Assembly (NCBI GenBank): GCA_001179505.1
Contig: CDMY01001028.1
Coordinates: 1-64,000, forward strand
Source of the DNA: Vitrella brassicaformis
Taxonomy: Eukaryota; Sar; Vitrellaceae
Direction: 5' to 3'
Length of the DNA stretch: 64,000 nt
Part shown: piece after piece, positions 1 through 10,623 of the stretch
How positions within the stretch are numbered: the first letter of the stretch is position 1
How the letters are laid out: every line of letters starts with the position of its first letter
Notes under the pieces: generated by a model
Told to the model about the DNA's origin: nothing
Database searches by the model: none
The model's input: only the letters and a program-made list of their open reading frames with translations
Translations under genes and position numbers: made by a program

Positions 1-149
1 AGGGAGGGAGGGAGACACACAGAGACAGAGAGACAGATGGATATAGAGACACCTGTGTTCAAATGGGTGTATTGTGTTCACTGCCTGTCTTCTGCACCAG
101 CAAAGGCACGCACTGGAGGGCAAATGCAGCCGTCGCTGGGCCGCTCAGC

Positions 150-338
150 TCACTGCACACACCAACTCATGCACACAAAGATACACACACATGATCGATT
201 GGATGCGGTGCGAGACAATGCATGCCCCTCTCCGTCTCTCTCCCAGCACATTGCCGAGCCCGCCAGAGCGAAGTAGGCGAAGAGCGGCAGAGCGATCGCA
301 GAAAGCACCTTCAGCCACACGCGCATCGACACAGCCAT
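150..338 (-). CDS. Possible first exon with signal peptide (gene leaves window)
   Basis: An ATG at 338 on the minus strand opens a hydrophobic stretch (MAVSMRVWLKVLSAIALPLF onward, then FALAGSA) that looks like a signal peptide or membrane anchor. No clear donor or downstream exon is visible before the left edge, so the reading after about 260 is guesswork. It could equally be a chance hydrophobic frame. Confidence 0.2.
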   Translation of the reverse strand: MAVSMRVWLKVLSAIALPLFAYFALAGSAMCWERDGEGHALSRTASNRSCVCIFVCMSWCVQ

Positions 339-512
339 CAGATCCTTCTCGCGAGGCAGCACCAAACCAAACGCCACACCACGACCGGCCGGCACACCTA
401 ACCAGTCAAGCAAGAGCAGTCGGGTGCTCGTATTCGTGCTAAGCTCGGCTCTCTTGACCGACCAGGGACGGCACGGAGCGGCGGCGGGGTGATCATTCGC
501 GACGTGTCGCTG

Positions 513-544
<32 letters not shown>

Positions 545-1013
545 GGAGAGAGACTCACGAGCGAACATGAGTGAGTGAGTGAATGTCTCCCTCTCTCTCT
601 TGTGTTGTGTTGTGAATGAGCCCGCCCACCCAGCGACGGGATACGGTGCGACTTTGTTGTGTTGTAAGCTGATGTGCACGGGCAGTCCATCGCGGCCGAC
701 GAGTGTGCGGTGGCCATTATGGTGTGTGTTGGTGCGCTCGTACGAGTGGACAGCGCCATGTGACGCCAACCACTGATTGATTGCATTGCTGTGTGTCACA
801 TGGAGTAGATTTTCTCTCTCTCTATCTTTCAATCTGCCGTCCGTCTGTCCGCTGTCCGTTCATTCCTTCCGCCCTTTCTACCTTTCTTCTGTCTTGTCCA
901 GCATCCACCCATCCGTCCACCCCGCCCGCCCGGCGCATGCCATGCACTCAGTCAGTCATTAATGAATGAGACACAGCCAGCCAGCCAGCCAGCCAGACAC
1001 GTATGTATCACTA

Positions 1014-1488
1014 CTAGTCCAAGTGGGACTTCCAGTCGCAGCTTCTTGTCGACGTAACTGTCAACTCATCGGTATTGTCGTAGAAGAAGAGCTTGCATGC
1101 CAGCCCCTTTCCGCACCATTTCGTGAAGCCACAGTGATCCCCAAAATCGCCGCGTTCCTGCGCTCATACACACACGCATACAGAGTCACAGTCCGTGCAG
1201 GCACCACGTATTCGGCCTGGTTGGATCGGCACTTGGATCGTCACTGGCTGTTGTCCTTTTCTCTTTTCGCACCTTGCAGAGACCCTCCTGGTCAATCTTG
1301 CCGGTCTCGTCGTCAACCTGCTTGTAGCATTTCAGGCCTTTGGGGCAGTCCTTGCTCTTCGTGCAGGGCTCGGGCAGGCTGTCCTCAATGCGAATGTGTT
1401 CGGCGGAGAAGAGGATGGAGAGCCCCATTGCAGTGAAAAACACCGCGGCAAGGGCGACGAAGAGCGCGAGCTTCAGGCCGGCCACCAT
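1014..1488 (-). CDS. Small secreted or membrane-anchored protein, duplicated cysteine module
   Basis: Two exons, 1488-1273 and 1157-1014, joined by a phase-0 GT-AG intron (1272-1158), give 119 residues. Residues 1-30 are a hydrophobic signal peptide or type II anchor. The rest holds eight cysteines in two equal modules, C-x5-C-x5-C-x16-C (C42, 48, 54, 71) and C-x5-C-x5-C-x18-C (C81, 87, 93, 112). The intron falls exactly between the modules, so exon duplication is a likely origin. The even count and spacing suggest disulfide-bonded extracellular folds resembling small Cys-rich secreted domains, but I recognise no named family. The start is the only ATG ahead of the hydrophobic segment; the stop is TAG at 1014-1016. 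Confidence 0.72.
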
Positions 1489-2686
1489 AACGGAGAGGAC
1501 GTCGGTTCAGGCGTGCGTGCCAAACGAAAAGAAAAGAAAGAAACTTGAACTTCAAGGTGCGCCTGAGGGCCGCCTTTGCGAGCTGTGTGCAGGCCCCCCC
1601 CTCCGCATGCAGCAACTTGAACAAGCAGGATCCCCAACTGACAGTCAGCTCTCGTGTACATAGCAGACAGACAGACGGAGAGGCAAACAGATATATCACT
1701 ACAGTCCTGACATCGTAAGTGGGTCACCGCATAAGCGGGTCAATTGCGTATGTGGGTCAGCCCCTCCCGATCACTCTGTACACAGTCAAAGACGGACCGG
1801 ATAACCGGGTCAGCTCCCAAAGAGACTCAAATCAGCCATCCAAACCGACCATTCATAGCTCAAAATGACCGCAAGACGATGACGAACCTCTCTGTGAAAG
1901 AGCGGACCGATGAAAGAGTGATTCCATGGAGAAATACAGACATTTTGATGGTCATCTTCTGAGACGAATCAAAAGGCGACAAAAAGGCGAGTTTGCTTGG
2001 CGAGGTTGATCACGATGTAAACGGAAGAGCAGCTGCTTCACGTTTGAGGCACGAACACCCATTTGTGACAAGCAAGAGGGTGGTCAACAGAGTCACCTGA
2101 GGCATCTGGCGTCATTCATCAGCCGAACACACGTTTGTGCAGCCATGATGTGACTGCAGTCATTCCATGCATGATGCATCACTTCGCCCTCCGCCCACCC
2201 ACCCGCCCCATCCGCCCACCCACTCATCGTGAGAGCGATTTGATGGCCATTTCGACTGATGCATTCACTGCTGCAGGCGGCGGGAAGGCATGATTTATGT
2301 GATTTGCTTCCTGTTATGCTTGCTGTTCATGCCTTTCGTGCCATCATGGGCCCATCAGACACCGTTGATGACGCCAAGTGCATGTGTCGACGACGAATCT
2401 TTTTGCAAAATCACTCAGGCTGCATCACTTTGCGTGGCGTGTGTGGAGATCAACGATGAATCAAACATTCGGAGACATCCAATGGCTCTCGCAGCCATCC
2501 AAGGTCTGATTGAATGAATGAGAGAACGAACAGACGGTTTTTCGTCGTTTTGAGTGACTTTGAGCGAGAAAAAAAGAGTCAATGGGCTTCTGAGAGGCTC
2601 CTGTGATTCATTCACAGCGAAATATCACTCCAAAAGTCGCTGGAAAACAAGTGGGTCAGCTCTGTAGTACGTATAAGCGGGTCAAA

Positions 2687-2725
2687 CGCGTAAGTGGGTC
2701 AGCCCTGTACTGACCCACTTACGCG
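2687..2725. repeat. Perfect 16-bp inverted repeat
   Basis: Arms at 2687-2702 (CGCGTAAGTGGGTCAG) and 2710-2725 are exact reverse complements, separated by a 7-nt loop. Related GTGGGTCA words lie just upstream (2650-2685) and again at 1717-1766. Confidence 0.9.
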
Positions 2726-2752
2726 GTCCGGACTGTACCAGGAAGGGTCTGG

Positions 2753-2933
2753 CCAAAAAGTTGACTTTGTAGCCAAAGCTAGCTTTTTGAGCTGCGAGCT
2801 GTCGATCTGGGCGAAAGGTGACTTTCCGAAGCAAAAAGACAGCTTCCTCCACCAAAAAGATGGCTTTCTGACCAAAAAGATGACTCGCCATTGCAAAAAG
2901 ATAGATCATCCATCAAAAAGATAGCTTCTTGGT
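2753..2933. repeat. Degenerate AAAAAGATG(A/G)CTT array
   Basis: A run of about seven imperfect units built on CAAAAAGATGGCTTCT, spaced roughly 20-30 bases apart. Units near 2825-2930 are the clearest. The function is unknown. Confidence 0.7.
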
Positions 2934-4020
2934 TCGCTGCTGTGACTGTGTGTACAGTACTAATCAGCCATCGATCACATCGATCACACAGTCACAACGC
3001 GTACGTACGTACATCGATCACATCGATTACGCCGCTCATTCAATCGGTCGCCTACGGCAGACCGAGAAAGACACATCAATCTTTATCGCCCGCCTGCCTG
3101 CCTGCCTGTGGGTCGGTGTGAGTGCATCGTGTCTGAGTGTGTTCTGGTTAACTATATAAGGTGGGTGCATTTGCGTGTGGTTTGTGCAGTCTGGGATGAA
3201 TGACATGCGTCCATGAACCGATCGATGTCGCGAGAGTGTGAGTGTGAGTGTGTGTGCATGTGTGTATGCGTGTGGCTGTCTGGATGTGTGCTCCGATCCC
3301 GTGTGTGAACACTACCACATATGGCCGAGGGATTTGGTGCCGATCCAGTGAGACACTAAATGGACACACCACTAATTCCCTGAGGACGCATTGCCACTTG
3401 ATGACCAAAGCTGTCGCAAGAGAGAGCGCATTTCATCATGCAGTCAATTGTCATGTGTGTGGGCACACACCCAAGCACCGCACACGGACACGACGCACGC
3501 AACACAGAGCACACGCTCACGAATGGATGAATATACATACATACATATAGTACATAGATACATATATATATATATGGCCTTTCATAGATAAAAGGATCGA
3601 TAAAAGGCTAGGCACGAACAACCATCCCCAGCCAACTCCCACACTCACCTGGCTGTCAACGCGTGCAGGTGCTCTCTACACCCCTGTCTGGGCGTCGCAA
3701 TCAGCTGTGATTGATGGGACACGGCCAAAAGATATCTGTCCCTGTCACAGCACACGCCGCCGAACGGCGGAAGGGGAAAAATGAGAGCACACACGAAAAT
3801 AAACGCAGCAGATGGCACGCACACAGACAGGCAGGCAGGCAGGCATGCAGGCAGGCAGGGAGGGAGGGAGGGATAAAAGGGCAGGAGTATCCATCCGTCC
3901 ATCCGCTCCCCGTCTCTAGATAAAAGACACCCCACCAAGCGATCACCACATATATGTGTGTATGCGATTTCGCATGTATGTATGTATGCATGTGGATACA
4001 GGTAGCCCGGCCCATCCCTT

Positions 4021-4047
4021 CATTCGTCCATCCATCCATCCATCCAT
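4021..4047. repeat. (CCAT)n microsatellite
   Basis: A short run of CCAT/TCCA units directly after the stop codon of the SET-PHD gene. Confidence 0.8.
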
Positions 4048-7000
4048 TCACTCGATTCCCATAAGGTTGTCGATGTTGGCAGACGGCACGCAGCTACCGG
4101 GCGACCTCTCGCCGTCCACCTCCATGGCACCACGGCTGTCCTTGCCGCGCCTCTCCCGCCGCCCACGGTTGATCGCCTGCTTGCGGGGGGCCTGGCTGCT
4201 CCTGCCCTTGACGATGGCCACAGAAGGAGTGCCCTTCGTCAAGGAATGGACGTCAGGCCCCGAAAACTCATGGAATGGAGGCGGGGAAGGGGAGGGGTGT
4301 GCGGGCTTGCTCCGCTTGTTGCTGCTGCCCTTGCTGCCGTTGCCGCTGTGTCTGTCGTCGTCGTTCCCAAAGTCTGAGTCGTCGTCGTGCAGCGTCGAGC
4401 CGCCGCCCAATGAGCGGACGGGAACCGTCCGCATCATATATTTCTCGATCACCTGCATCCATCGATCGACACATTCGATTTGCATATTCATTTGTACGTC
4501 CCTTCCAGAGAGCCAGTGTGTGGTGTTCTTTCTGTGCTGCGGTGCGGTGTTGACTCTCCTTCCCACCGACCCACCGACCTGTTTGTCGATCATGAGTGAG
4601 GTGATGATTTCCTTGCGCGTCTTGGCGGACATGCTGTTGTCCAGGAGCCAGTCGCGGAGGATCTTCTGCAGGCTCTCGGCATCGACGGACTCGTCGTCGC
4701 CATCCGAGTACTTGATGTCGAAGTAGCCACGCTCTCTCACGCCCTCAACACGACCCTGCACACAACGCAACACAACAATGCACACAATCCACAGACACCC
4801 ACGGACTGCGTGAACGCGTCGGGCGGACACCTCAAAGGCGCCCATCGCAAATTTCCGCTCGATTGCGGTCTTGTTGATGCAGATGCCCAGCAGGGGAATC
4901 CAGCCTTCCACCGCCTGCCACTTCTCGCCCCCACCGCCCAGCGCCCCACCGACTTCGGACGCTGCACACACACGGACGGACGCGGCACACGACGCGACGG
5001 TAAAGGAACGCATGCTGTATTGGTGAGTTGGCCGACCTTTTCTGTGGTCAGCCGCGGCGGCCACGGCGAGGCTCTTGTGCTGCAATGTGCTGCTCTTGTT
5101 CTGCCTTTGGCGCCGCTGCTTGTCGCCCTTGCGGCCAGACCCGTCACGCGACCGCACGTTCGTGTAGGCCCGGACCACTGAATGCACAATCGTCACAGAG
5201 AGAGAGGGAGGGGGGAAAGGAATGCATGTGTGGCGTTTGAATGAATGATATTCAGCAGGCCTCCTTATTACGTGCGCCGATGGTGTTTTGGGCGACGTCA
5301 CGTTCGGTCTGGTCCCTATTAGCGTCGTAATCGCGGGCCAGATGAAGGCACTGCACCCTGCGTGCAGCGCACACACACACATACACACATACACACACGC
5401 ACCGGCGCACGCGTATGCAAATAGCACGCGACGCGCACGAGAGAGACTCCTCCTCTGACTCACCACCCCACCCACCGACCCACCTGCAGTTGATGTGAAG
5501 TCCCTCTGGGTCTGCGCCTTTCTTGCGCTTCTTGCAGGCGCCGCACGGCTTGAGCGTCGAGAATGCGTCGTCACTGAGGTGGGCGCTCTTGAAGCCCCTG
5601 ACACCCCGGCTGCCCCCCTGCACCAGCGGCTGCTTCATGTTGCGCGTGCAGCCCCCCTGCACACACAGACACAGACGCAGACAGGGAGACATATGTAGGC
5701 GGATGTCCCACAAACATTCATTCTCTGGTGCATCCATCTGTAGGTTGGGTGACGGACGGGGCGGTGGTCTGCGTTGTAGGCGGCCGAGTGGACGCGACGG
5801 AGCCGCCGGACTGAGAGGGGATGATTCTTGTTGCCACCCGACACGGCGTCAGCCACACGCCTGACCGACACAGTCATTCCACAGACAGACAGCCATGTCG
5901 ACTCGGGTGTGTGTAGGCGAGTCAGTCAGTCAGTCGCTCACTCGCTAAGCGCCACGCAGTTGGGACAGAACCACTCTACGTCATCTGCAACAGACACCAC
6001 AGGAAACATCAAATCTTGAGGCGAGTGTGGCTGTCGTCTGTGAGTCGTGCGCATGCCTCCCTCCCTCCCACCCTCCCTCCCTCCCTGTCTGTCTGTCTGT
6101 CTGCCAGCACAGGTACCTGGTGGCGTATCATTGGGCTGCAGTCCCAGGCAGTGCAGGTGGAAGGGAAAGGCGCACCCGTCACACACTATCGAGCCAGTGG
6201 CGCCCAGTGGCGGCCCTCCTGCGATTGAGATGTCATCCCTCATCTGGTCGGACGTGCCGATGGGGTGGGGGTCGGGCTGCTGACAGATGCCGCACAGGGT
6301 GTGCTCGGGCGACGTCTCGCCAAACGGGTCCTGGTCAATGGCGTCGGCGTCACTGGAGGCCGGGATGGCCGGGATGCCTGCAGTGCGTGGGTAAATAGGT
6401 GCACGTGTGGCTGTGTGTACGGATGCCGCATCGCTCACCCTGAGCTTCGGCGCGGAGGAGGCGTGCGGTCAGCAGCTCGTTGCGCAGCCCCCGCATGGCC
6501 AGCTCACGCACACGCTCGAACCACAGACGACCGAAGTCGGCGACGATCTCATCCTGACACACAGACAAACACACAGACAGACAGACAGACAGACGGAGAG
6601 GCACGAGCCGCGTGTATCTGTGTGCGCATGTATGTATGTATGTGTTGGCCATCCATTTCTCCACTCACCCCCGGGTATATGCGCACTCCGGGAATGGTAC
6701 ACAACACCACGTGGGGCCACCCGTCCTCGTATATCTGGTGCCAGCAGGCGTTGACGTGGAGGTTTTTGGGTCCGTTGGGGTTGGCGCACAGGTCGATCGC
6801 CTCATAGTGATTCACCAACGCTGAGCAGCAAAGACACACATCCACACAGGGAGGGAGGGAGAGTAAGCAAGCCGGCCCCATGCACACATTGCGATGCGAT
6901 CGATGTGCGCGCATCTTGAACGACCGAACGGACTGACCCATTTCGTTGTGGAACCGTGACGCGTCCACGACCCACTCGTCATCGTGTGGCAGCACCAGCT

Positions 7001-7991
7001 CCTGCTTGCGGCCGCGTGGGCCCCCAACAGACCCATGGTCGCCGCGGACAGAAGCTACCCGTGACTTGTCGCTGCGGACAGCTCGAGGGTCGAACTCTGC
7101 ATACGCGCGTGGGTGTTGCGAGGGGAGCACGTGACAGGACATGACATGAGATGATTGACGAATGGGCGGGGCGCGTGTGGTGGGTTGGTGGCGTACCGAG
7201 TCTGAATACGTAAGTGGTGTTCTCCTGCCCCGTTTCGTCCAACTGCGGTTTGCACACCACCCCTGTGTACTCGCCCAGTACCACGGGCAACTGCAGCCAT
7301 CCATCCGCACAAGCCCGCCCCGCCCACACGGCACGGAGCCAGCCAGGCAGGCAGCCATACGTGAAGACCCACCGGCGCAGCCCATTCATTCATTCATTCT
7401 TTCTTTCATTCCTTGACTCACCCTATCGTCAATATGTTTGGTGTCGTTGAGGACGAGCGAGTAGCATTTCTCCGAGAGGGGTGTGGCGAACCTGACAGGG
7501 TGTCGGTGGTCTACAATCTCCACGACAGCCAGGCGGGGGTCGACCCCTCCTTCCAACACACAGTGCGTCGCCGAGTCCCACAGCGCCGCCTGATTCCGGC
7601 AGTGAATCGTGCCGGACACACCACCAAGACCTGCATATCATCGCACACAGGGCAGGGCAGGCTGTTCATGCAGCAGTTGTGCAGCTGTCTGTATGTCTGT
7701 CTGTCTGTGTCATGCATCTTCGATCTATCTATCTATCTCCCTCCCTCCCCACCGACAGCCGGACCGACCTGAGGAGAAGAGGTGGGGTTTGTTTCCTCCC
7801 TCCCTGCTGCCACTGCCGGCTCCGCGTGAGGCGGCCTGGATGGTGTGCTTGAGGGTATCCGAATCGGGCGTGAGCGCCTGCTTCAGGGCCGGCATCTTGT
7901 TGCGCTCCTTCAGCACCTCCTTGAACTGCACGAGGCGAAAGGCATTGGAGATCTCACACCGCGGGCTGCTCGATGAACAAGATGACGCCAT
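4048..7991 (-). CDS. SET-domain histone methyltransferase-like protein with PHD finger
   Basis: Fifteen exons join in phase: 7991-7769, 7630-7422, 7290-7197, 7096-6938, 6820-6669, 6553-6439, 6377-6117, 5984-5942, 5860-5716, 5656-5484, 5357-5272, 5177-5037, 4961-4831, 4755-4579, 4452-4048, giving about 837 residues. The first half carries a SET fold: LGEYTGVV entry strand, NHYEAIDL, then PGDEIVADFGRLWF, whose usual catalytic-side Tyr in the DYG motif is Phe. A C4HC3 PHD finger follows (CGIC, CDGC, HLHC, WFCPNC). The C-terminal part holds a Cys-pair segment (CGACKKRKKG to LHINC), basic stretches and a Lys/Arg-Ser-Pro-rich tail. SET proteins methylate protein lysines, usually histones; PHD fingers bind modified histone tails. 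The order SET then PHD is the reverse of many families. The start could be the in-frame ATG at 8033. It shares a short divergent promoter with the next gene. Confidence 0.83.
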
Positions 7992-8092
7992 TACCGCTAT
8001 CTGCCTATCTATCTCGAGGAAAGATGACGCCAAGCTGCAGGTGAGCCTCGCCGCCGATCCACCTGCCGTTTGCCGTTTGAACTTAGAAAGAG
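7992..8092. promoter_or_regulatory. Compact divergent promoter
   Basis: Only about 100 bases separate the inferred start codons of the SET-PHD gene (minus) and the RRM-like gene (plus), so both promoters must sit in or overlap this stretch. It contains ATCT/GATA-like repeats (TATCTATCT) but no clear TATA box. Confidence 0.5.
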
Positions 8093-9327
8093 ATGAAGGC
8101 CTTCAAAGAGGTGAGTAGGTCACGGGAGAGCTCGAGCAGCTAGTTGCCGAGCAGGCAGTGCCTTTCCTTGGCCTCCTTCCCTTTCTGTACGTATGTATTG
8201 CAGCCTGCAGGTTTTGACGTCAACTCCACCCTCGTGATATCCGACTTCCCTTCAAGCGTCGATGAAACCGCCGTCTTCAACCTGGTAAGGACTCTGCGCG
8301 TGTTGTCACTCCCTCTTTCCCTCTCTCTCTCTCTCCCTGTCTGTCTGTCTGTCTGTCTTTGTGTGGTTGTCATGCAGCTCTGCTGGGTGGCCCCTGTGAT
8401 TCGTGTGCAGCGCGTGGCCTCCCAGCAGGTCAAGAATGGCTTCTGCGTGGTCTTCTGCGACCCCCCAGCGGCCGAGAGGGTGGCCGCCCGCACCATTGTG
8501 TGGCCCGGCAGGAAGGGCGAGAGGAGACCCCTCACCGTGCAGCGCATTGAGCGGCGCCCGACTGGCCTGACACTCGTGACCGCGTCTGTCATGAACACCA
8601 TTGATACGGTGAGTGTGTGGGTGCCGGAGTCGTGGCTGAAGCCACCACTGCAGTGTGTCGGTTTGGGATTGTTTTGTTGGGTGCACTGCAATCACTGGCT
8701 GGGTGGCTGGCTGCAGCTGTCTCATGAGGTGCAGAATCCCGACGTGGCGATTCGGACAGCAGGCCGCAGGATGTCCCAGCTTGCCTTATCTGGTAGGGTA
8801 GGTAGGGCATCATGCACCTACTGTACTCTTTCGTGTTGATTGGTGGGTGCACTCTGAGCGTTCATTCTTTGTCTCTGTCTGTCTGTGTGTCTGTCTGCCA
8901 GGCGCAACTGCGGTCTCCTTGATCGTGTCAGAAAGTACGCACATCTGCGTACGTAGTCGAGAAAGCGGCCCCCATGTATTTTTGTCACGCGTCTTCTTCA
9001 GGTGTGTCTGACGTGGCTGCCACGGTCGTACAGACAGGAGAGAGAATATTGTGTGTCTCCTCCTCCTCCTCTCTCGCGCTATGGATGGATGGCATGGCGT
9101 GCAGGTGCACAGGTGGGGCTCAAGCGAGGCTGTCGACGCTCACTCTCAGCAGGGCTCGTCGGGCCAGCAGCAGGGTGCTGGTGGTGGGGGTGTGTGATGC
9201 AAGAAGTGTTGGCTTGCTGCCGGTCTGTGTGGTGTGGTGTGGTGATGGACGGATGGACGCAAGGCGGAAGAGGCGGTTGATCGATGGGAAGATGACTTGG
9301 AAGCGTCGTGGCGTCACGGCTGCTTAG
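8093..9327 (+). CDS. Divergent RRM-like RNA-binding protein
   Basis: Exons 8093-8110 (MKAFKE), 8204-8284, 8378-8608, 8717-8792, 8902-8934 and 9002 onward join in phase; the stop is TAG at 9325-9327. Residues from about 15 to 105 follow an RRM order: a first strand LVISDFP (RNP2-like), a helix, then NGFCVVFCD (RNP1-like), a helix containing AAERVAARTI and a last strand LTVQRIE. A C-terminal region without a known domain follows. RRMs bind single-stranded RNA, in pre-mRNA processing or translation. The final exon may contain one more intron (near 9049-9103, a TCC-rich tract ending GCAG), so the C-terminus is uncertain. The first coding exon is only six codons long. Confidence 0.55.
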
Positions 9328-10623
9328 ATGGTGGGATGTGGCACGCCCACCAGCCAGACGCAATTGCTATTGATTACATTGCGTGCTCGGTGACCCTCAA
9401 TGGCCATCAGGCTGGGCATAGTTTCGTGGCGGGTGCATGAGTCGGCTGTGGCGTATACGCAATACTCGGCCAGCATCGCACGTGTCATATGATGTGTCTC
9501 TCCTCGACATGTGCCTCGCTGCGCTGCATTGATCTGTGGATGGATGGACGGATAGACTGCCGGATGGCATGTGTGCGTCCTCACATGAAGTGTCATCCAT
9601 AGATGAGTAGAGAAGATGCACATGCCTGGGACCACCGATGCACTGACTGACTGACGATGTAAGTCGAGTAGATAAGCCCCTTATCTATCAACGGGCTCAC
9701 TCACTCACGTTAGCTGCGTGGTAAGTTGGGTGGTGATTCATAAATACAATATTTATTTGACAGATGGCCACGCACACACACACACACACAGGTCCATCCA
9801 TCCACAGCATCCATCCATCGCACCATGCAAGAAGGTACGAATGCACTTCCACACCACACCACCCCACACCACCCCAGGCCAGCCCACCCAGCCCATGGTA
9901 TGGCCCTTCCTTGCTCGTTTCCTCTTCAGGCCCCTCCAAAACCACATACAAACACACGTACACACACACACGCACACACAGCCATCCAGGCAGGCAGGCA
10001 GGCAGGCAGGCACACGATGTGCCTTTCTGCGTACGTCATCGGCCGGCCGGCCCCGCTGCTGGTTGTGTTCTCACATATGAGTGTCACGATAGTCAGTTTG
10101 CAATGGGATTTGATCGGCCGGCTCCAAGAAACGAACGGATCACCTTCCCATTCTGCAGTGACGTGGCGCCAGTCGAGTCACACGAGTACTGTGATGGGAT
10201 GACGACCGATTACCCCCTCGGAAGGATTTTTTTCTTTTTCTTCGTTACGAACTGGGAAAAAAAGGGCTCCTGAGGCTACCCTAGACCCAAACCCTAGACC
10301 TTAAACCTGGAACCCTGGTGTCGGCAAGTCGTACAGATTGGCGTGTGCGCGTGTGGAGGAGAAATTTTGTCCAGCGCTCAAAATTCATCGGTGTCGGGTG
10401 GTCCGATGCATTTTGCTGTTTGTTTGATTAGTTTTTTGTCTTTGTACAGAAGAAACAAAAATGCGCCGCTTTGCATATGCCCATGCCTCTCGTCCTACGC
10501 ATCAAGGAAATCTCTTGCATCAACTACAAACCTGACAACGACCCGGTGTTCGCTGGCGGGATCATCGAATGGGTCACCTCTCATGTGATGTGTCTCACGT
10601 GTGTCTCTCTCCCGTCCCGTCAT
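9328..10623. other. Intergenic; no confident gene
   Basis: Contains CA/GT repeats (9770-9792, 9950-9990), a degenerate telomere-like tract (10277-10318) and a short plus-strand frame (about 10447-10590, reading LRIKEISCINY) that looks coding in composition and follows a TTTGTACAG acceptor-like site. I could not link it to other exons. Confidence 0.5.
10277..10318. repeat. Degenerate interstitial CCCTAAA-like tract
   Basis: Repeats of ACCCTAGACC, AAACCCTAGACC and TTAAACC resemble a decayed plant-type (TTTAGGG)n telomeric array read on the C-rich strand. Confidence 0.5.

Larger units (their letters stand above)
1489..4047. other. Gene-poor, repeat-rich stretch
   Basis: No exon chain is convincing here. 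The stretch holds GTGGGTCA-type motifs (1717-1766 and 2650-2725), a perfect inverted repeat, a degenerate AAAAAGATG array, CA/GT microsatellites (3240-3560), an ATAC/TA run near 3535-3575 and a GGCA/GGGA run near 3830-3872. One short plus-strand frame at 2290-2517 begins with a signal-peptide-like stretch, but no splice context supports it. TATATAAGG at 3153-3161 resembles a TATA box without an obvious gene behind it. Confidence 0.6.

Noticed and set aside
398-832. Minus-strand open frame of about 144 codons
   Set aside because: It is driven by GTGT/CTCT microsatellites, has biased composition, and shows no splice or domain support.
10471-10590. Plus-strand exon-like reading LRIKEISCINY
   Set aside because: Composition looks coding, but there is no partner exon, and a minus-strand gene ends immediately downstream.
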